Below are positions 15,669 to 22,987 of a stretch of DNA of 25,846 nucleotides, in pieces. The stretch is from an uncultured Prevotella sp. (GTDB taxonomy: Bacteria > Bacteroidota > Bacteroidia > Bacteroidales > Bacteroidaceae), in the NCBI GenBank assembly GCA_900548585.1, contig URLI01000028.1, forward strand, positions 1 to 25,846, read 5' to 3'. The number at the start of each line of letters is the position of its first letter. Position 1 is the stretch's first letter. The notes beneath the pieces are model-generated. The model saw only the letters and a list, made by a program, of their open reading frames with translations. It ran no database searches and was not told the origin of the DNA. Both the position numbers and the translations under genes were made by a program.

Positions 15669-15689
15669 CCCCCGCGACGCGCGCGGAGG
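15669..15689 (+). terminator. G+C-rich hairpin after the acyltransferase gene
   Basis: CCGCG (15672-15676) and CGCGG (15682-15686) pair around a 5-nt loop, and after one mismatch two further C-G pairs extend the stem. It begins 2 nt after the stop codon. No T-run follows directly, although a weaker CGAAA/TTTCG dyad with T residues comes at 15703-15719. It may act as a 3'-end stabiliser or a weak terminator. Confidence 0.4.
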
Positions 15690-15752
15690 TCACAAAAGGC
15701 TGCGAAATGCCATTTTTCGTATGTATATTAGGCTTATTATCATAAAAAAACG

Positions 15753-15760
15753 TAACTTTG
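15753..15760 (+). promoter_or_regulatory. -7 box upstream of the UbiA-HAD-GT-C-flippase operon
   Basis: TAACTTTG is a perfect TAnnTTTG box ending 20 nt before the ATG at 15781. The matching -33 element is poor (TTAG at 15728-15731, 21-nt spacer). The surrounding 60 nt are A+T-rich, in contrast with the flanking genes. Confidence 0.5.
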
Positions 15761-15780
15761 CACGAAATTGAATTAAGCGT

Positions 15781-16662
15781 ATGAAGGACATCCTGCGACT
15801 GATACGACCAAAGCAATGGCTGAAGAACGTTTTTGTGCTGATGCCCGTTTTCTTCGGCGGCGGGCTGACTGACGGCGGCGTGCTGCTGCGCGCGTCGTAT
15901 GCGTTCGTGGCATACTGTTTTGTCGCCTCTTCGGTGTATTGCTTCAACGACATTGTTGACTTGGATGCCGACCGCATGCACTCCACCAAGTGCCACCGCC
16001 CGATTGCCTCTGGTGCAGTCTCCGTTGGCCAGGCCTATATCCTCATGTCAGCGATGCTGCTGTTTGGATTTGCCGCCATCCTGTCTGTCAGTGACGGGTG
16101 GTATAAGGTCGGCGCTGTGCTTGCCGTGTATTATTTTCTTAACCTTGCCTATTGCGCCAGGCTGAAACACTATGCCGTGGTCGACGTGTTCGTGGTGGCG
16201 TTCGGCTTCGTGCTGCGCCTCGTGGCCGGCAGCGTGGCAACCGGCATACCGCTCAGCAAGTGGATCGTGCTGATGACGTTCCTGCTCACGCTGTTCCTCT
16301 CGTTCGCCAAGCGGCGCGACGACGTTGTCAGGATGGAACGCACCGGCATCGCGCCGCGCAGGAACACGATACGCTACAACCTAACGTTCATCAACCAGGC
16401 CATAACCATCCTTGCCTCGGTGACAATCGTGTGCTACATAATGTATACCGTGTCGCCGGAGGTGGTGTCGCGCACAGGCAGCGAGTACATCTACCTCACC
16501 ACTGTGTTCGTGTTGCTCGGGCTGCTGCGCTACATACAGATAACGGTTGTTGACAAGCGCAGCGAGGACCCCACGAAGATTATCCTCACCGACCGCTTCC
16601 TGCAACTCGTTGTGCTGGCGTGGGCAGCGGTGTTCTTCACCGCAATATATATCATGAAGTAA
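15781..16662 (+). CDS. UbiA-family prenyl-phosphate phosphoribosyltransferase (DPPR synthase-like)
   Basis: This is an integral-membrane prenyltransferase of the UbiA superfamily. The N-terminus LRLIRPKQWLKNVFVLMP and the aspartate motif with N56, D57, D60 and D64 (NDIVDLDADRMHSTKCHRPIASG) resemble decaprenyl-phosphate phosphoribosyltransferase, which moves phosphoribose from PRPP to a polyprenyl phosphate. The second conserved region is LKHYAVVDVFVVAFGFVLRLVAG, followed by LSFAKRRDDV, also typical of that branch. About nine hydrophobic segments fit the 293-aa length. The stop shares one base with a start codon of the HAD phosphatase gene. In mycobacteria the same reaction is the first step to decaprenylphosphoryl-arabinose. 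Here the product is inferred to be a lipid-linked ribose or arabinose for the GT-C-like protein two genes on. Other UbiA substrates cannot be ruled out. Confidence 0.85.
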   Translation: MKDILRLIRPKQWLKNVFVLMPVFFGGGLTDGGVLLRASYAFVAYCFVASSVYCFNDIVDLDADRMHSTKCHRPIASGAVSVGQAYILMSAMLLFGFAAILSVSDGWYKVGAVLAVYYFLNLAYCARLKHYAVVDVFVVAFGFVLRLVAGSVATGIPLSKWIVLMTFLLTLFLSFAKRRDDVVRMERTGIAPRRNTIRYNLTFINQAITILASVTIVCYIMYTVSPEVVSRTGSEYIYLTTVFVLLGLLRYIQITVVDKRSEDPTKIILTDRFLQLVVLAWAAVFFTAIYIMK

Positions 16663-16664
16663 TG

Positions 16665-17261
16665 ATGGAGATTTGCGCCTTCGATTTCGACGGAACGCTG
16701 ACACGCAGCGACACTCTGCTCGGCATGATACGCCATCACTGCGGAAAGGCTGGGCTGTTGGGCGTACTCCTACGCTATGCGCCGCTGCTGGCGCTGATGA
16801 AGTTGGGACTGTATTCCAACGGCAGGGTGAAGCAAAAGGTGTTCGGACATTGCTTCGGGGGAATGGCGGCCGGCGATTTCGACGCTCTCTGCCGCGATTA
16901 TGCTGCGGCGCACACCGGCATACTGCGTGCCGGCGGTATGCGATGTGTGGATGACGCGCTGAGCCGTGGCAGCAAGGTCGTCATCGTCAGCGCGAGCGTG
17001 GACAACTGGGTGAGGCCATTCTTCCGCGACCGTGAGGGCGTGGAGGTTGCCGGCACGGAGATTGAGGTGGTGGACGGGATGCTCACCGGGCGCTTCACCA
17101 CAAGGAACTGCTATGGCGGCGAGAAGGTGGCGCGGCTGCTGCAACTCTTCCCAGACCGCAAGTCGTATCGCCTCGTGGCATACGGTGACAGCCGTGGCGA
17201 CCGCGAGTTGCTCGCTTTTGCCGACGAACGGCATTACAGGGAGTTCGGCAAAAGGGAATGA
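16665..17261 (+). CDS. HAD-IB family phosphatase
   Basis: This is a 198-aa cytosolic HAD phosphatase of the SerB-like IB subclass. Motif I is FDFDGTLTRSDTLL with nucleophile D7 and acid/base D9. Motif II is VIVSASVDNW, the Lys of motif III lies in GGEKVARLLQ, and motif IV is AYGDSRGDRELL. The ATG at 16665 is used; an ATG at 16662, which adds one Met and overlaps the UbiA stop, is equally possible, and the frame open further upstream lies inside the UbiA gene. The gene is translationally linked on both sides (1-nt overlap option upstream, ATGA overlap downstream). From this position it may remove the 5-phosphate from prenyl-phosphoryl-5-phosphoribose; in mycobacteria that step is assigned to a different phosphatase family. 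Substrate assignment is inference. Confidence 0.85.
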   Translation: MEICAFDFDGTLTRSDTLLGMIRHHCGKAGLLGVLLRYAPLLALMKLGLYSNGRVKQKVFGHCFGGMAAGDFDALCRDYAAAHTGILRAGGMRCVDDALSRGSKVVIVSASVDNWVRPFFRDREGVEVAGTEIEVVDGMLTGRFTTRNCYGGEKVARLLQLFPDRKSYRLVAYGDSRGDRELLAFADERHYREFGKRE

Positions 17262-18721
17262 TTGATGAAAAAAGAAATGCGATGAGGAAATATCTGAGAA
17301 TGCTGAATATAAGGAAAGAGGAGATGCCGCTTGTCGGCGTTCTCCTCGTGATATTCACCGCGCTGCACGTTCTCGTGGTGCGCCGCTTCTGGGATGCGTT
17401 CTCCCCGCTGGGCAAGGACTACTGGTGGTTGTTCGTGGGCAAGTTCGACATTTCGGGCTTCGACCCCATCACCTATTCCGTACTTTCTCATTGGGATACG
17501 CGCTATCAGGTGTACCGCCACCCGTTGCTTGCATTCTTTGCGTGGCCGCTCTCGCAACTCAACCAGTGGATGATGTCGCTCTTCGGCATGAATCCCGTGC
17601 AGATAGTCGTGGCCGTGGCACTCTTGGCATGTCTCGTTTACAGTGCCGTTTTCCTGTTCCGCATATTCCGGGAGGTAGTCGGGCTTTCGGTGTTCGACTC
17701 CACTTTGCTGTCGCTTCTCACGTTCTCCTTCGCCTACATCCTGCTCGCCTACATCTGCCCCGACCACTTCGCCGTGTCTATGATGGTGCTCGTCCTGACG
17801 CTCTATGCCGCAGGCAGGAAGATGCAGTCGGGCGGCAGGTTCAGGGCATGGCAGACAATCGTGCTGTTTCTCGTCACTGCCGGCATCACGCTAAGCAACG
17901 GACTGAAGACCTACATCGCCGTGCTCTTCACCAACAGACTCCGTTTCTTCCGCCCCCTCCACTTGCTGTTTGCGGTCGTTGTTCCTGCCGCTGCGATATG
18001 GTATTTTGCCGAGTGGGAGTTCCGCCAGTACGTCGCTCCACGATACCAGCACCGCAAAGAGTTAAAGGCAATGCGCGCAGCCAATGCCGAGCGCAAGGCA
18101 TACCGCGCGTTCTGTGACACCACTTCAATCGCCGACAGCGTGCGGCGGCGTGCCGTGTTCGACTCTGTCAAGGCGGTGCGTGAGAAGGAACGCCGCGAGA
18201 AGGAGGCGCGCAAGCCAGTCTTCGCACATGCCGGCAAGCCGATGGGAAATGGCACTTTCACGCAGTGGACCGACATTTCCACACCTCGCTGGGCCTCTGC
18301 CGTTGAGAACCTTTTCGGCGAGTCCATACAGCTGCACAGGCAACACTTGCTTGAGGACACGCTCCGCAAGCGTCCCGTGATCGTGCGTTACGACTGGTGG
18401 CTCAATTATGCCGTGGAGGCTGTCGTGGCAATCCTTTTCCTCGTTGGGATATGGTGTGGCCGCAAGAGCAGGTTCATGTGGCTGTGCCTTGCCTTCGTCC
18501 TGCCTGACATTGTCATCCACTTCGGCCTCGGCTTCGGCCTCAACGAGGTGTACATCATGTCGTGCCACTGGCTGTTCGCAGTCCCCATCGCGCTCGGCTT
18601 CGCCTTCCGGGCGGCTTCCGGGCGGCTTCTCGTGTCGCTGCGTGCCGTCACGGCGTTGCTGGCGGCATGGCTGTTCTCCTACAACCTGTGGCTCACGGTG
18701 GGTTTCCTGTTGTCCACCTGA
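17258..18721 (+). CDS. Large polytopic membrane protein, GT-C-like (uncharacterised Bacteroidales family)
   Basis: This 487-aa protein has roughly nine to eleven hydrophobic segments. It is not a family I can name with certainty; it may be the one catalogued as DUF6080. After the first segment (~24-42) comes a conserved-looking extracytoplasmic loop with D69 (GFDPITYSV), D80 (HWDTRYQVYRHPLLAFF) and R87-H88-P89. This is the place and style of the catalytic acidic residue in GT-C glycosyltransferases that use lipid-phosphate sugars. A charged, coiled-coil-like stretch (KAVREKERREKEARK, ~305-320) separates the N- and C-terminal membrane halves. The start overlaps the HAD stop (ATGA); a Met at codon 9 is an alternative. 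Sitting between a UbiA-HAD pair and a flippase, it is a good candidate to use the lipid-linked pentose outside the membrane. That role is inferred, not shown. Confidence 0.7.
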   Translation: MIDEKRNAMRKYLRMLNIRKEEMPLVGVLLVIFTALHVLVVRRFWDAFSPLGKDYWWLFVGKFDISGFDPITYSVLSHWDTRYQVYRHPLLAFFAWPLSQLNQWMMSLFGMNPVQIVVAVALLACLVYSAVFLFRIFREVVGLSVFDSTLLSLLTFSFAYILLAYICPDHFAVSMMVLVLTLYAAGRKMQSGGRFRAWQTIVLFLVTAGITLSNGLKTYIAVLFTNRLRFFRPLHLLFAVVVPAAAIWYFAEWEFRQYVAPRYQHRKELKAMRAANAERKAYRAFCDTTSIADSVRRRAVFDSVKAVREKERREKEARKPVFAHAGKPMGNGTFTQWTDISTPRWASAVENLFGESIQLHRQHLLEDTLRKRPVIVRYDWWLNYAVEAVVAILFLVGIWCGRKSRFMWLCLAFVLPDIVIHFGLGFGLNEVYIMSCHWLFAVPIALGFAFRAASGRLLVSLRAVTALLAAWLFSYNLWLTVGFLLST

Positions 18722-18740
18722 CCGCAAACATCACAACGCC

Positions 18741-20183
18741 ATGGAAACACTGAAGGAAAAAACGGCCAAGGGATTGTTCTGGGGAGCGATGAACAACAGC
18801 GTGCAGCAGTTGCTGGGATTGCTCTTCGGCATCGTAACCCTGCGCCTGCTCACGCCGCAGGACAACGGCATGATGGCGATAATCGCCATCTTCTCGCAGG
18901 TGGCGACGGTGCTCCAGGACAGCGGTTTCCGCTCGGCGCTGGTCAACATAAAAGACCCTTCCCACCGCGACTACAACGCTGTTTTCTGGTTCAACGTAAT
19001 CGTCGGACTGGCGATGTATCTCCTGCTGTTCTTCACAGCACCGCTCATCGCGGCATACTACCGCACTCCCGAACTGACATGGTTCAGTCGCTACGCCTTC
19101 CTAAGCATAATCCTTGCCTCGCTCAACACGGCACAGTCGGCGTGGCTCTTCAAGAATCTGCACGCCAAGCAGCAGGCCAAGGCTGCCATGACCGCCGTCC
19201 TGCTGTCCGGCATTGTGTGCATCGTGATGGCGTGGAAAGGCTATGCTTATTGGTCGCTTGCCACGCAGGGACTGGTGTTCATTGGCGCGTACATGCTGAT
19301 GAACTGGCACTACAGTCCGTGGCGCCCCACGTTCAGCTTCGATTTCCGCCCGATACGCGGAATGTTCCGCTTCTCGGTAAAGATGCTCATCACTACAATA
19401 GTTGAGCGCGTCAATGTCAACATAATGAATATTCTGCTCGGGCGTTATTTCTCGAAGCACGATGTCGGGATATACAACACGGCCTACAACTGGAGCCAGA
19501 AAGGCTCGTCGCTCGTCCAGGGGATGGTGGCGCAGGTGGCGCAGCCGGTGTTCTCGGGACTTCAGGACGACCGCGAACGCCAGTTGCGGGTGCTTCGCAA
19601 GATGATGCGCTTCGCCGCCTTCGTGTCTTTCCCGTTGATGTTCGGTGTCTCACTCGTGTCAGAGGAGTTCATCGTCGTCACCATAACCGGGAAGTGGATA
19701 GGCAGTGCCATGCTCCTGCGCGTGCTTGCCATCTCGGCAGCCTTCAGTCCGCTGAGCACCGTCCTGTCGCAATACATCGTCAGTCGCGGCCGCAGTGGCG
19801 TCTACCTCGGCTGCACCTCGGTGCTTTGCGCCATGCTCATCGGCATGATGGCCGTCCTTCACGGCTATGGCATAAACATCATGGTGTGGGCATACACCGC
19901 GCTTTTTGTCGCCTGGTTTTTCGTCTGGTATCATTTCGTGAGCCGCCTTTCCGGCTACCGCATCACCGAGATGCTTGCCGACACCGTGCCGTTCCTCGTT
20001 GCGGCCGCCGGCATAATGCTTGTCACGGGGTGGGCAACGTCTTCCATCTCCGTGCTCTGGCTGCGGCTTGTCCTGCGCATGGTGGTTTCCGCATCGCTCT
20101 ATTTCGTTCTTATGAAGATGCTCCGCGTCAAGATATTGGATGAGTGCATCTGCTTCGTGAGGCGGAAAATGACGAGGCGGTGA
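18741..20183 (+). CDS. Wzx-type polysaccharide flippase (MOP superfamily)
   Basis: This is a lipid-linked oligosaccharide translocase of the MOP/PST exporter family. The start (METLKEKTAKGLFWGAMNNSVQQLLGLLFGIVTLRLLTP) is typical of WzxC-like flippases, with an amphipathic lead followed by the first membrane helix and the ARLLTP-type loop. About twelve to fourteen hydrophobic segments cover 480 aa, the family norm. The frame is open upstream into the preceding gene, but that part is proline/serine-rich antisense-like sequence and is rejected; the ATG at 18741 begins the conserved domain. It lies 19 nt after the GT-C-like gene and is the last gene of the operon. It converges with a GT4 gene, with 15 nt between stops. 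It is likely to flip the glycolipid assembled by the locus; specificity is unknown. Confidence 0.9.
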   Translation: METLKEKTAKGLFWGAMNNSVQQLLGLLFGIVTLRLLTPQDNGMMAIIAIFSQVATVLQDSGFRSALVNIKDPSHRDYNAVFWFNVIVGLAMYLLLFFTAPLIAAYYRTPELTWFSRYAFLSIILASLNTAQSAWLFKNLHAKQQAKAAMTAVLLSGIVCIVMAWKGYAYWSLATQGLVFIGAYMLMNWHYSPWRPTFSFDFRPIRGMFRFSVKMLITTIVERVNVNIMNILLGRYFSKHDVGIYNTAYNWSQKGSSLVQGMVAQVAQPVFSGLQDDRERQLRVLRKMMRFAAFVSFPLMFGVSLVSEEFIVVTITGKWIGSAMLLRVLAISAAFSPLSTVLSQYIVSRGRSGVYLGCTSVLCAMLIGMMAVLHGYGINIMVWAYTALFVAWFFVWYHFVSRLSGYRITEMLADTVPFLVAAAGIMLVTGWATSSISVLWLRLVLRMVVSASLYFVLMKMLRVKILDECICFVRRKMTRR

Positions 20184-20198
20184 TTTGGCAATGCCAGT

Positions 20199-21254
20199 TC
20201 ATTCCCCCGCCAACTTCTTTATCACCGCAGACATCTCGCTTGTGCATCGGCGAATGTTGTAGAGCCTTTCGGCAAGTTTCCTGCCACGCTTTCCCATTCT
20301 TTCCGCCTCCTCGGGGTGTTCCGCGATGAAGCGTGTCGCGCGTTCCCATCCCCCAACGTCGCCGTAGTCCACGAGCAGTCCGCAGCCTTCCGCCTCAAGG
20401 TCCATCGGCATCTGTGGGTTACGCGAGCAAATTATCGGTATGCCGAGCGCGAGAGCCTCCACCACGGTGGTCAGCCCCACGGTGTAGTTTGTTGGCTGGC
20501 AGCAAATCACCACGCACGCCGCGCGGTTCACCTCCGCCGTCAGTTCGTCGATCATCAGTCGGTTGTTGAACGTCACCTCGATGTTCCCACGGCGTTCCAT
20601 CTTGCCTATAATACTCTCGTAGTCGTTTCCGAGGTAACTTTTTATCGAGAAAATGCGCAGCGGCAGTCCGGTGTTGTTGAACGCGGAAATCAGTGTCGGC
20701 ATGTCGCGGCGTTCCATTCCCGACGATATGAAGCCTGCGCGCTGTTCACGGTGCTCGCGCATGAAGCGGTCGTAGTAATCGAGGTCTGCCCCCCAGTGTG
20801 CCACGCTGATTCTCTCCTTACGGCATTTCACCGATAGCATTGACATTTCCGCGATGGCATCTGAGAACATGAAAAGATGGTCTATGCCACGGTAGTACAG
20901 TCGCGAGGCACGCTCGCGGAGCAGTCCGCGCGCCTTTTTTACCGGCTGGTGGTGCCATATGCAAATCGGGTGGCGGTAGACGCCGATGGCGCGGAGCATG
21001 ATGAGCAGTTCGAGGCCACGGTGGGACGACCCGTAGAGCACGTCGTAATGCTCGCGGCAGCGCATCACCTGCCATGCCACGCGCAGCATACGCCGCAGCC
21101 GGTTGTCCTCCTGGTGGTGCCTGTGCAACACCGTTCCTATCCCGTTCTCGCCGAAAAACGTTGCTCCGTAGAGCAGGTGCGAGGGATAGCGGCCGCGTTT
21201 CCACTCGTCTATGATGCGCACGGCATCCTGGGTGTGATAGTAGTATATTTTCAT
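20199..21254 (-). CDS. GT4-family glycosyltransferase
   Basis: This 351-aa GT-B glycosyltransferase is distinct from the GT4 at 5364. The C-terminal domain carries the family acidic motif and loop in YTVGLTTVVEALALGIPIICSRNPQMPMDL, and SVAHWGADLDYYDR resembles the interdomain region. The N-terminal half is atypical, beginning MKIYYYHTQDAVRIIDEWKRG with no obvious glycine-rich loop, so acceptor recognition may be unusual. The frame is open far upstream to 22214, but that part is antisense to licD; the ATG at 21254 is chosen because the recognisable protein starts there and a consensus promoter lies about 40 nt upstream. The gene is convergent with the flippase and divergent from licD. It probably adds one sugar to the locus glycan. 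Confidence 0.88.
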   Translation of the reverse strand: MKIYYYHTQDAVRIIDEWKRGRYPSHLLYGATFFGENGIGTVLHRHHQEDNRLRRMLRVAWQVMRCREHYDVLYGSSHRGLELLIMLRAIGVYRHPICIWHHQPVKKARGLLRERASRLYYRGIDHLFMFSDAIAEMSMLSVKCRKERISVAHWGADLDYYDRFMREHREQRAGFISSGMERRDMPTLISAFNNTGLPLRIFSIKSYLGNDYESIIGKMERRGNIEVTFNNRLMIDELTAEVNRAACVVICCQPTNYTVGLTTVVEALALGIPIICSRNPQMPMDLEAEGCGLLVDYGDVGGWERATRFIAEHPEEAERMGKRGRKLAERLYNIRRCTSEMSAVIKKLAGE

Positions 21255-21294
21255 TTCAAATTCCGGACACCTGCGTTTTTCCCGTCCATGCTTG

Positions 21295-21325
21295 CAAAAA
21301 TAACATAATTTTGCGGAACGGCAAA
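21295..21325 (-). promoter_or_regulatory. Promoter of the minus-strand GT4 gene
   Basis: On the minus strand, TTTG (21325-21322), a 19-nt spacer and TATTTTTG (21302-21295) form a consensus Bacteroidota promoter. Transcription should start near 21290, about 35 nt before the ATG at 21254. It overlaps the region used by rightward boxes for the licD operon. Confidence 0.7.
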
Positions 21326-21346
21326 GCGAATGTGAAAATAAAGGAT

Positions 21347-21354
21347 TAACTTTG
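21347..21354 (+). promoter_or_regulatory. -7 box immediately upstream of licD
   Basis: TAACTTTG matches TAnnTTTG and ends 8 nt before the licD ATG at 21363, implying an almost leaderless mRNA. No good TTTG is present at 19-21 nt. A second perfect box, TAATTTTG at 21306-21313, would give a leader of about 45 nt and is an alternative; it also lacks a clear -33 partner. Confidence 0.45.
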
Positions 21355-21362
21355 CATCTTGT

Positions 21363-22193
21363 ATGAACAGGACTTACAATACCGGGGAGACCGACGAGAG
21401 CCTGCGCCGGGAGTACAATCCCGAAGGCTCGACGATGCGCAGGGCGCAGATGCGCATGCTCGACATGCTGATATACCTCCGGGAGGCGGGAAGCCTGTGC
21501 GGCGCGCGGCTGCGCCTCGACGGCGGCACGGTGCTGGGCAGCCTGCGCCACGGGGGCTTCATACCGTGGGACGATGATGCCGACGTGGTGGTGAGCCGCG
21601 AGGACTACAAGAAGATCGTGGCATACCTCGAGCGGCATCCGCACCCGCAGTATGTCGTGCAGACGAACCGCACCGACAAGGGCTACTACAAGGAGTGGGC
21701 GACACTGCGCGACCTCAACAGCGAGTACATATCGCTGGAGGCGGAGGGAAGCCGCGACTGGCGGTCGCACCAGGCTCTGCGCTACAAGGGCCTGCACATC
21801 GACATCTTCCCCTACGAGCCGTACATGATACCGTGGCTGCAGAGGCTGGCGGCTAAGTTGTCGTGCGTGGTCAACTTCGACCTCGCAGGGCGGTATCCGT
21901 CGCTGGCGCAGGCGGGATATGCCGTGCTTCACCATGCCGTGTTCCCGGCGTTCCGCATCGTGGGGCGGCTGTTCGGCTCGCGCGACAGTTTCATGCACTC
22001 GTACGGCGCGTGGTTCTACGAGCGGAACCCACGAAGCGCCATGCTGCCGCTGAAGCCCATAGTGTTCGAGGGACACACTTTCGACGGCCCGGCAGACCCG
22101 GAGGAACTTTGCCGAATAGCATACGGCAACTACATGGAGCTGCCGCCGCGCGACAAGCGCAACAGGCACAACACGGAGATAAGGATGTGGTAG
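21363..22193 (+). CDS. LicD-family phosphotransferase
   Basis: LicD proteins form a nucleotidyltransferase-fold family that transfers phosphocholine or a polyol phosphate from a CDP-linked donor to a sugar. The family also contains eukaryotic fukutin and FKRP, which transfer ribitol phosphate. The signature is clear at residues 52-75, with a GGTVLGSLRHGGFIPWDD core followed by the paired acidic residues of DDADVVV. A second conserved acidic stretch, LHIDIFPYEPY, follows at about residues 145-155. The 276-aa length is normal, and no membrane segment or signal peptide is evident, so it acts in the cytosol. An IspD/TarI-like cytidylyltransferase gene follows after 54 nt. No licA, licB or licC choline genes are seen, so a polyol donor such as CDP-ribitol or CDP-glycerol is more likely than choline, by inference. 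Confidence 0.9.
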   Translation: MNRTYNTGETDESLRREYNPEGSTMRRAQMRMLDMLIYLREAGSLCGARLRLDGGTVLGSLRHGGFIPWDDDADVVVSREDYKKIVAYLERHPHPQYVVQTNRTDKGYYKEWATLRDLNSEYISLEAEGSRDWRSHQALRYKGLHIDIFPYEPYMIPWLQRLAAKLSCVVNFDLAGRYPSLAQAGYAVLHHAVFPAFRIVGRLFGSRDSFMHSYGAWFYERNPRSAMLPLKPIVFEGHTFDGPADPEELCRIAYGNYMELPPRDKRNRHNTEIRMW

Positions 22194-22247
22194 TGGCGCG
22201 GCAGCGGAACACACTAATTACGAAAACCATATAACAATGAACGAGAA

Positions 22248-22967
22248 ATGAACATAGCAGCAATATTTGCAGGCGGGTCGGGCGTGAGGATGCACACCAA
22301 GTCGCGCCCGAAGCAATTCCTCGAGCTCAACGGGAAACCGATAATAATATACACGCTCGAACTTTTCGACAACCATCCCGGCGTGGACGCAATAGTCGTG
22401 GCGTGCATCGAGCCGTGGATCCCGTTCCTGCGGAAGATGATACACAAGTTCGGCATCACGAAGGTGGCGGCCGTCGTGCCGGGAGGTGAGACCGGACAGG
22501 ACTCAATCTTCAACGCGCTGGAGGAAGCGGAGCGCGTGGCAGGCGGCAGGGATGCCACGGTGATGATACACGACGGCGTGCGCCCGCTCATCACAGAGCA
22601 GACAATATCGGACAACATAGAGACCGTGGGCAAGTACGGCTCGTGCATAACGTGCGTGCCCGCCACCGAGACTTTCGTGGTGGCGCAGCCCGGAGGCTCG
22701 CTCGAAATACCCGACCGGGCAGACTCGCTGATCGCACGCGCGCCGCAGAGTTTCAGGTTGGGCGACATACTTGCCGCACACAGGCGCGCAATCGGCGACG
22801 GGAGGCACGACTTCATCGACTCCTGCACGATGATGAGCCACTACGGCTATCCGCTGAAGACGATAACAGGGCCGATGGAGAACATCAAGATAACCACACC
22901 CACCGACTTCTTCGTGCTGCGCGCGATGGTTGAGGTGCGCGAGAACCAGCAGATTTTCGGGCTGTGA
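22248..22967 (+). CDS. IspD/TarI-like CTP-dependent cytidylyltransferase
   Basis: This 239-aa enzyme activates a phosphorylated polyol with CTP. The N-terminal nucleotide loop reads AAIFAGGSGVRMHTKSRPKQF, with Lys22 in the PKQF element shared by IspD and TarI. VVPGGETGQDSIFNAL occupies the place where housekeeping IspD usually has GGxxRQxSV. The segment MIHDGVRPLI is conserved, and the C-terminal ENIKITTPTDFFVLRA matches the TarI-like NIKITTP end. The location, between LicD and an SDR and far from ispF in region and transcript, argues for a polysaccharide-type cytidylyltransferase making CDP-ribitol or a similar donor, not the MEP-pathway IspD. Its stop is followed by the SDR gene after 20 nt. 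The substrate is unproven; a check for a second, housekeeping ispD in the genome would help. Confidence 0.85.
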   Translation: MNIAAIFAGGSGVRMHTKSRPKQFLELNGKPIIIYTLELFDNHPGVDAIVVACIEPWIPFLRKMIHKFGITKVAAVVPGGETGQDSIFNALEEAERVAGGRDATVMIHDGVRPLITEQTISDNIETVGKYGSCITCVPATETFVVAQPGGSLEIPDRADSLIARAPQSFRLGDILAAHRRAIGDGRHDFIDSCTMMSHYGYPLKTITGPMENIKITTPTDFFVLRAMVEVRENQQIFGL

Positions 22968-22987
22968 GGAATGTTGCGCGACATGAA

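Noticed and set aside
18408..18740. N-terminal extension of the flippase into the preceding gene.
   Set aside because: The extension is the +2 frame of the GT-C-like gene, rich in Ser, Pro and Cys; the MOP family start is at 18741.
20186..20196. TGGCA-A-TGCCA dyad between the convergent flippase and GT4 genes.
   Set aside because: The centre is a single base, so a real hairpin would have only about 3 bp; no T-run follows.
20199..22214. A single 671-aa minus-strand protein including the GT4 domain.
   Set aside because: The first 320 residues are antisense to licD and low-complexity; the recognisable enzyme starts at the ATG at 21254.
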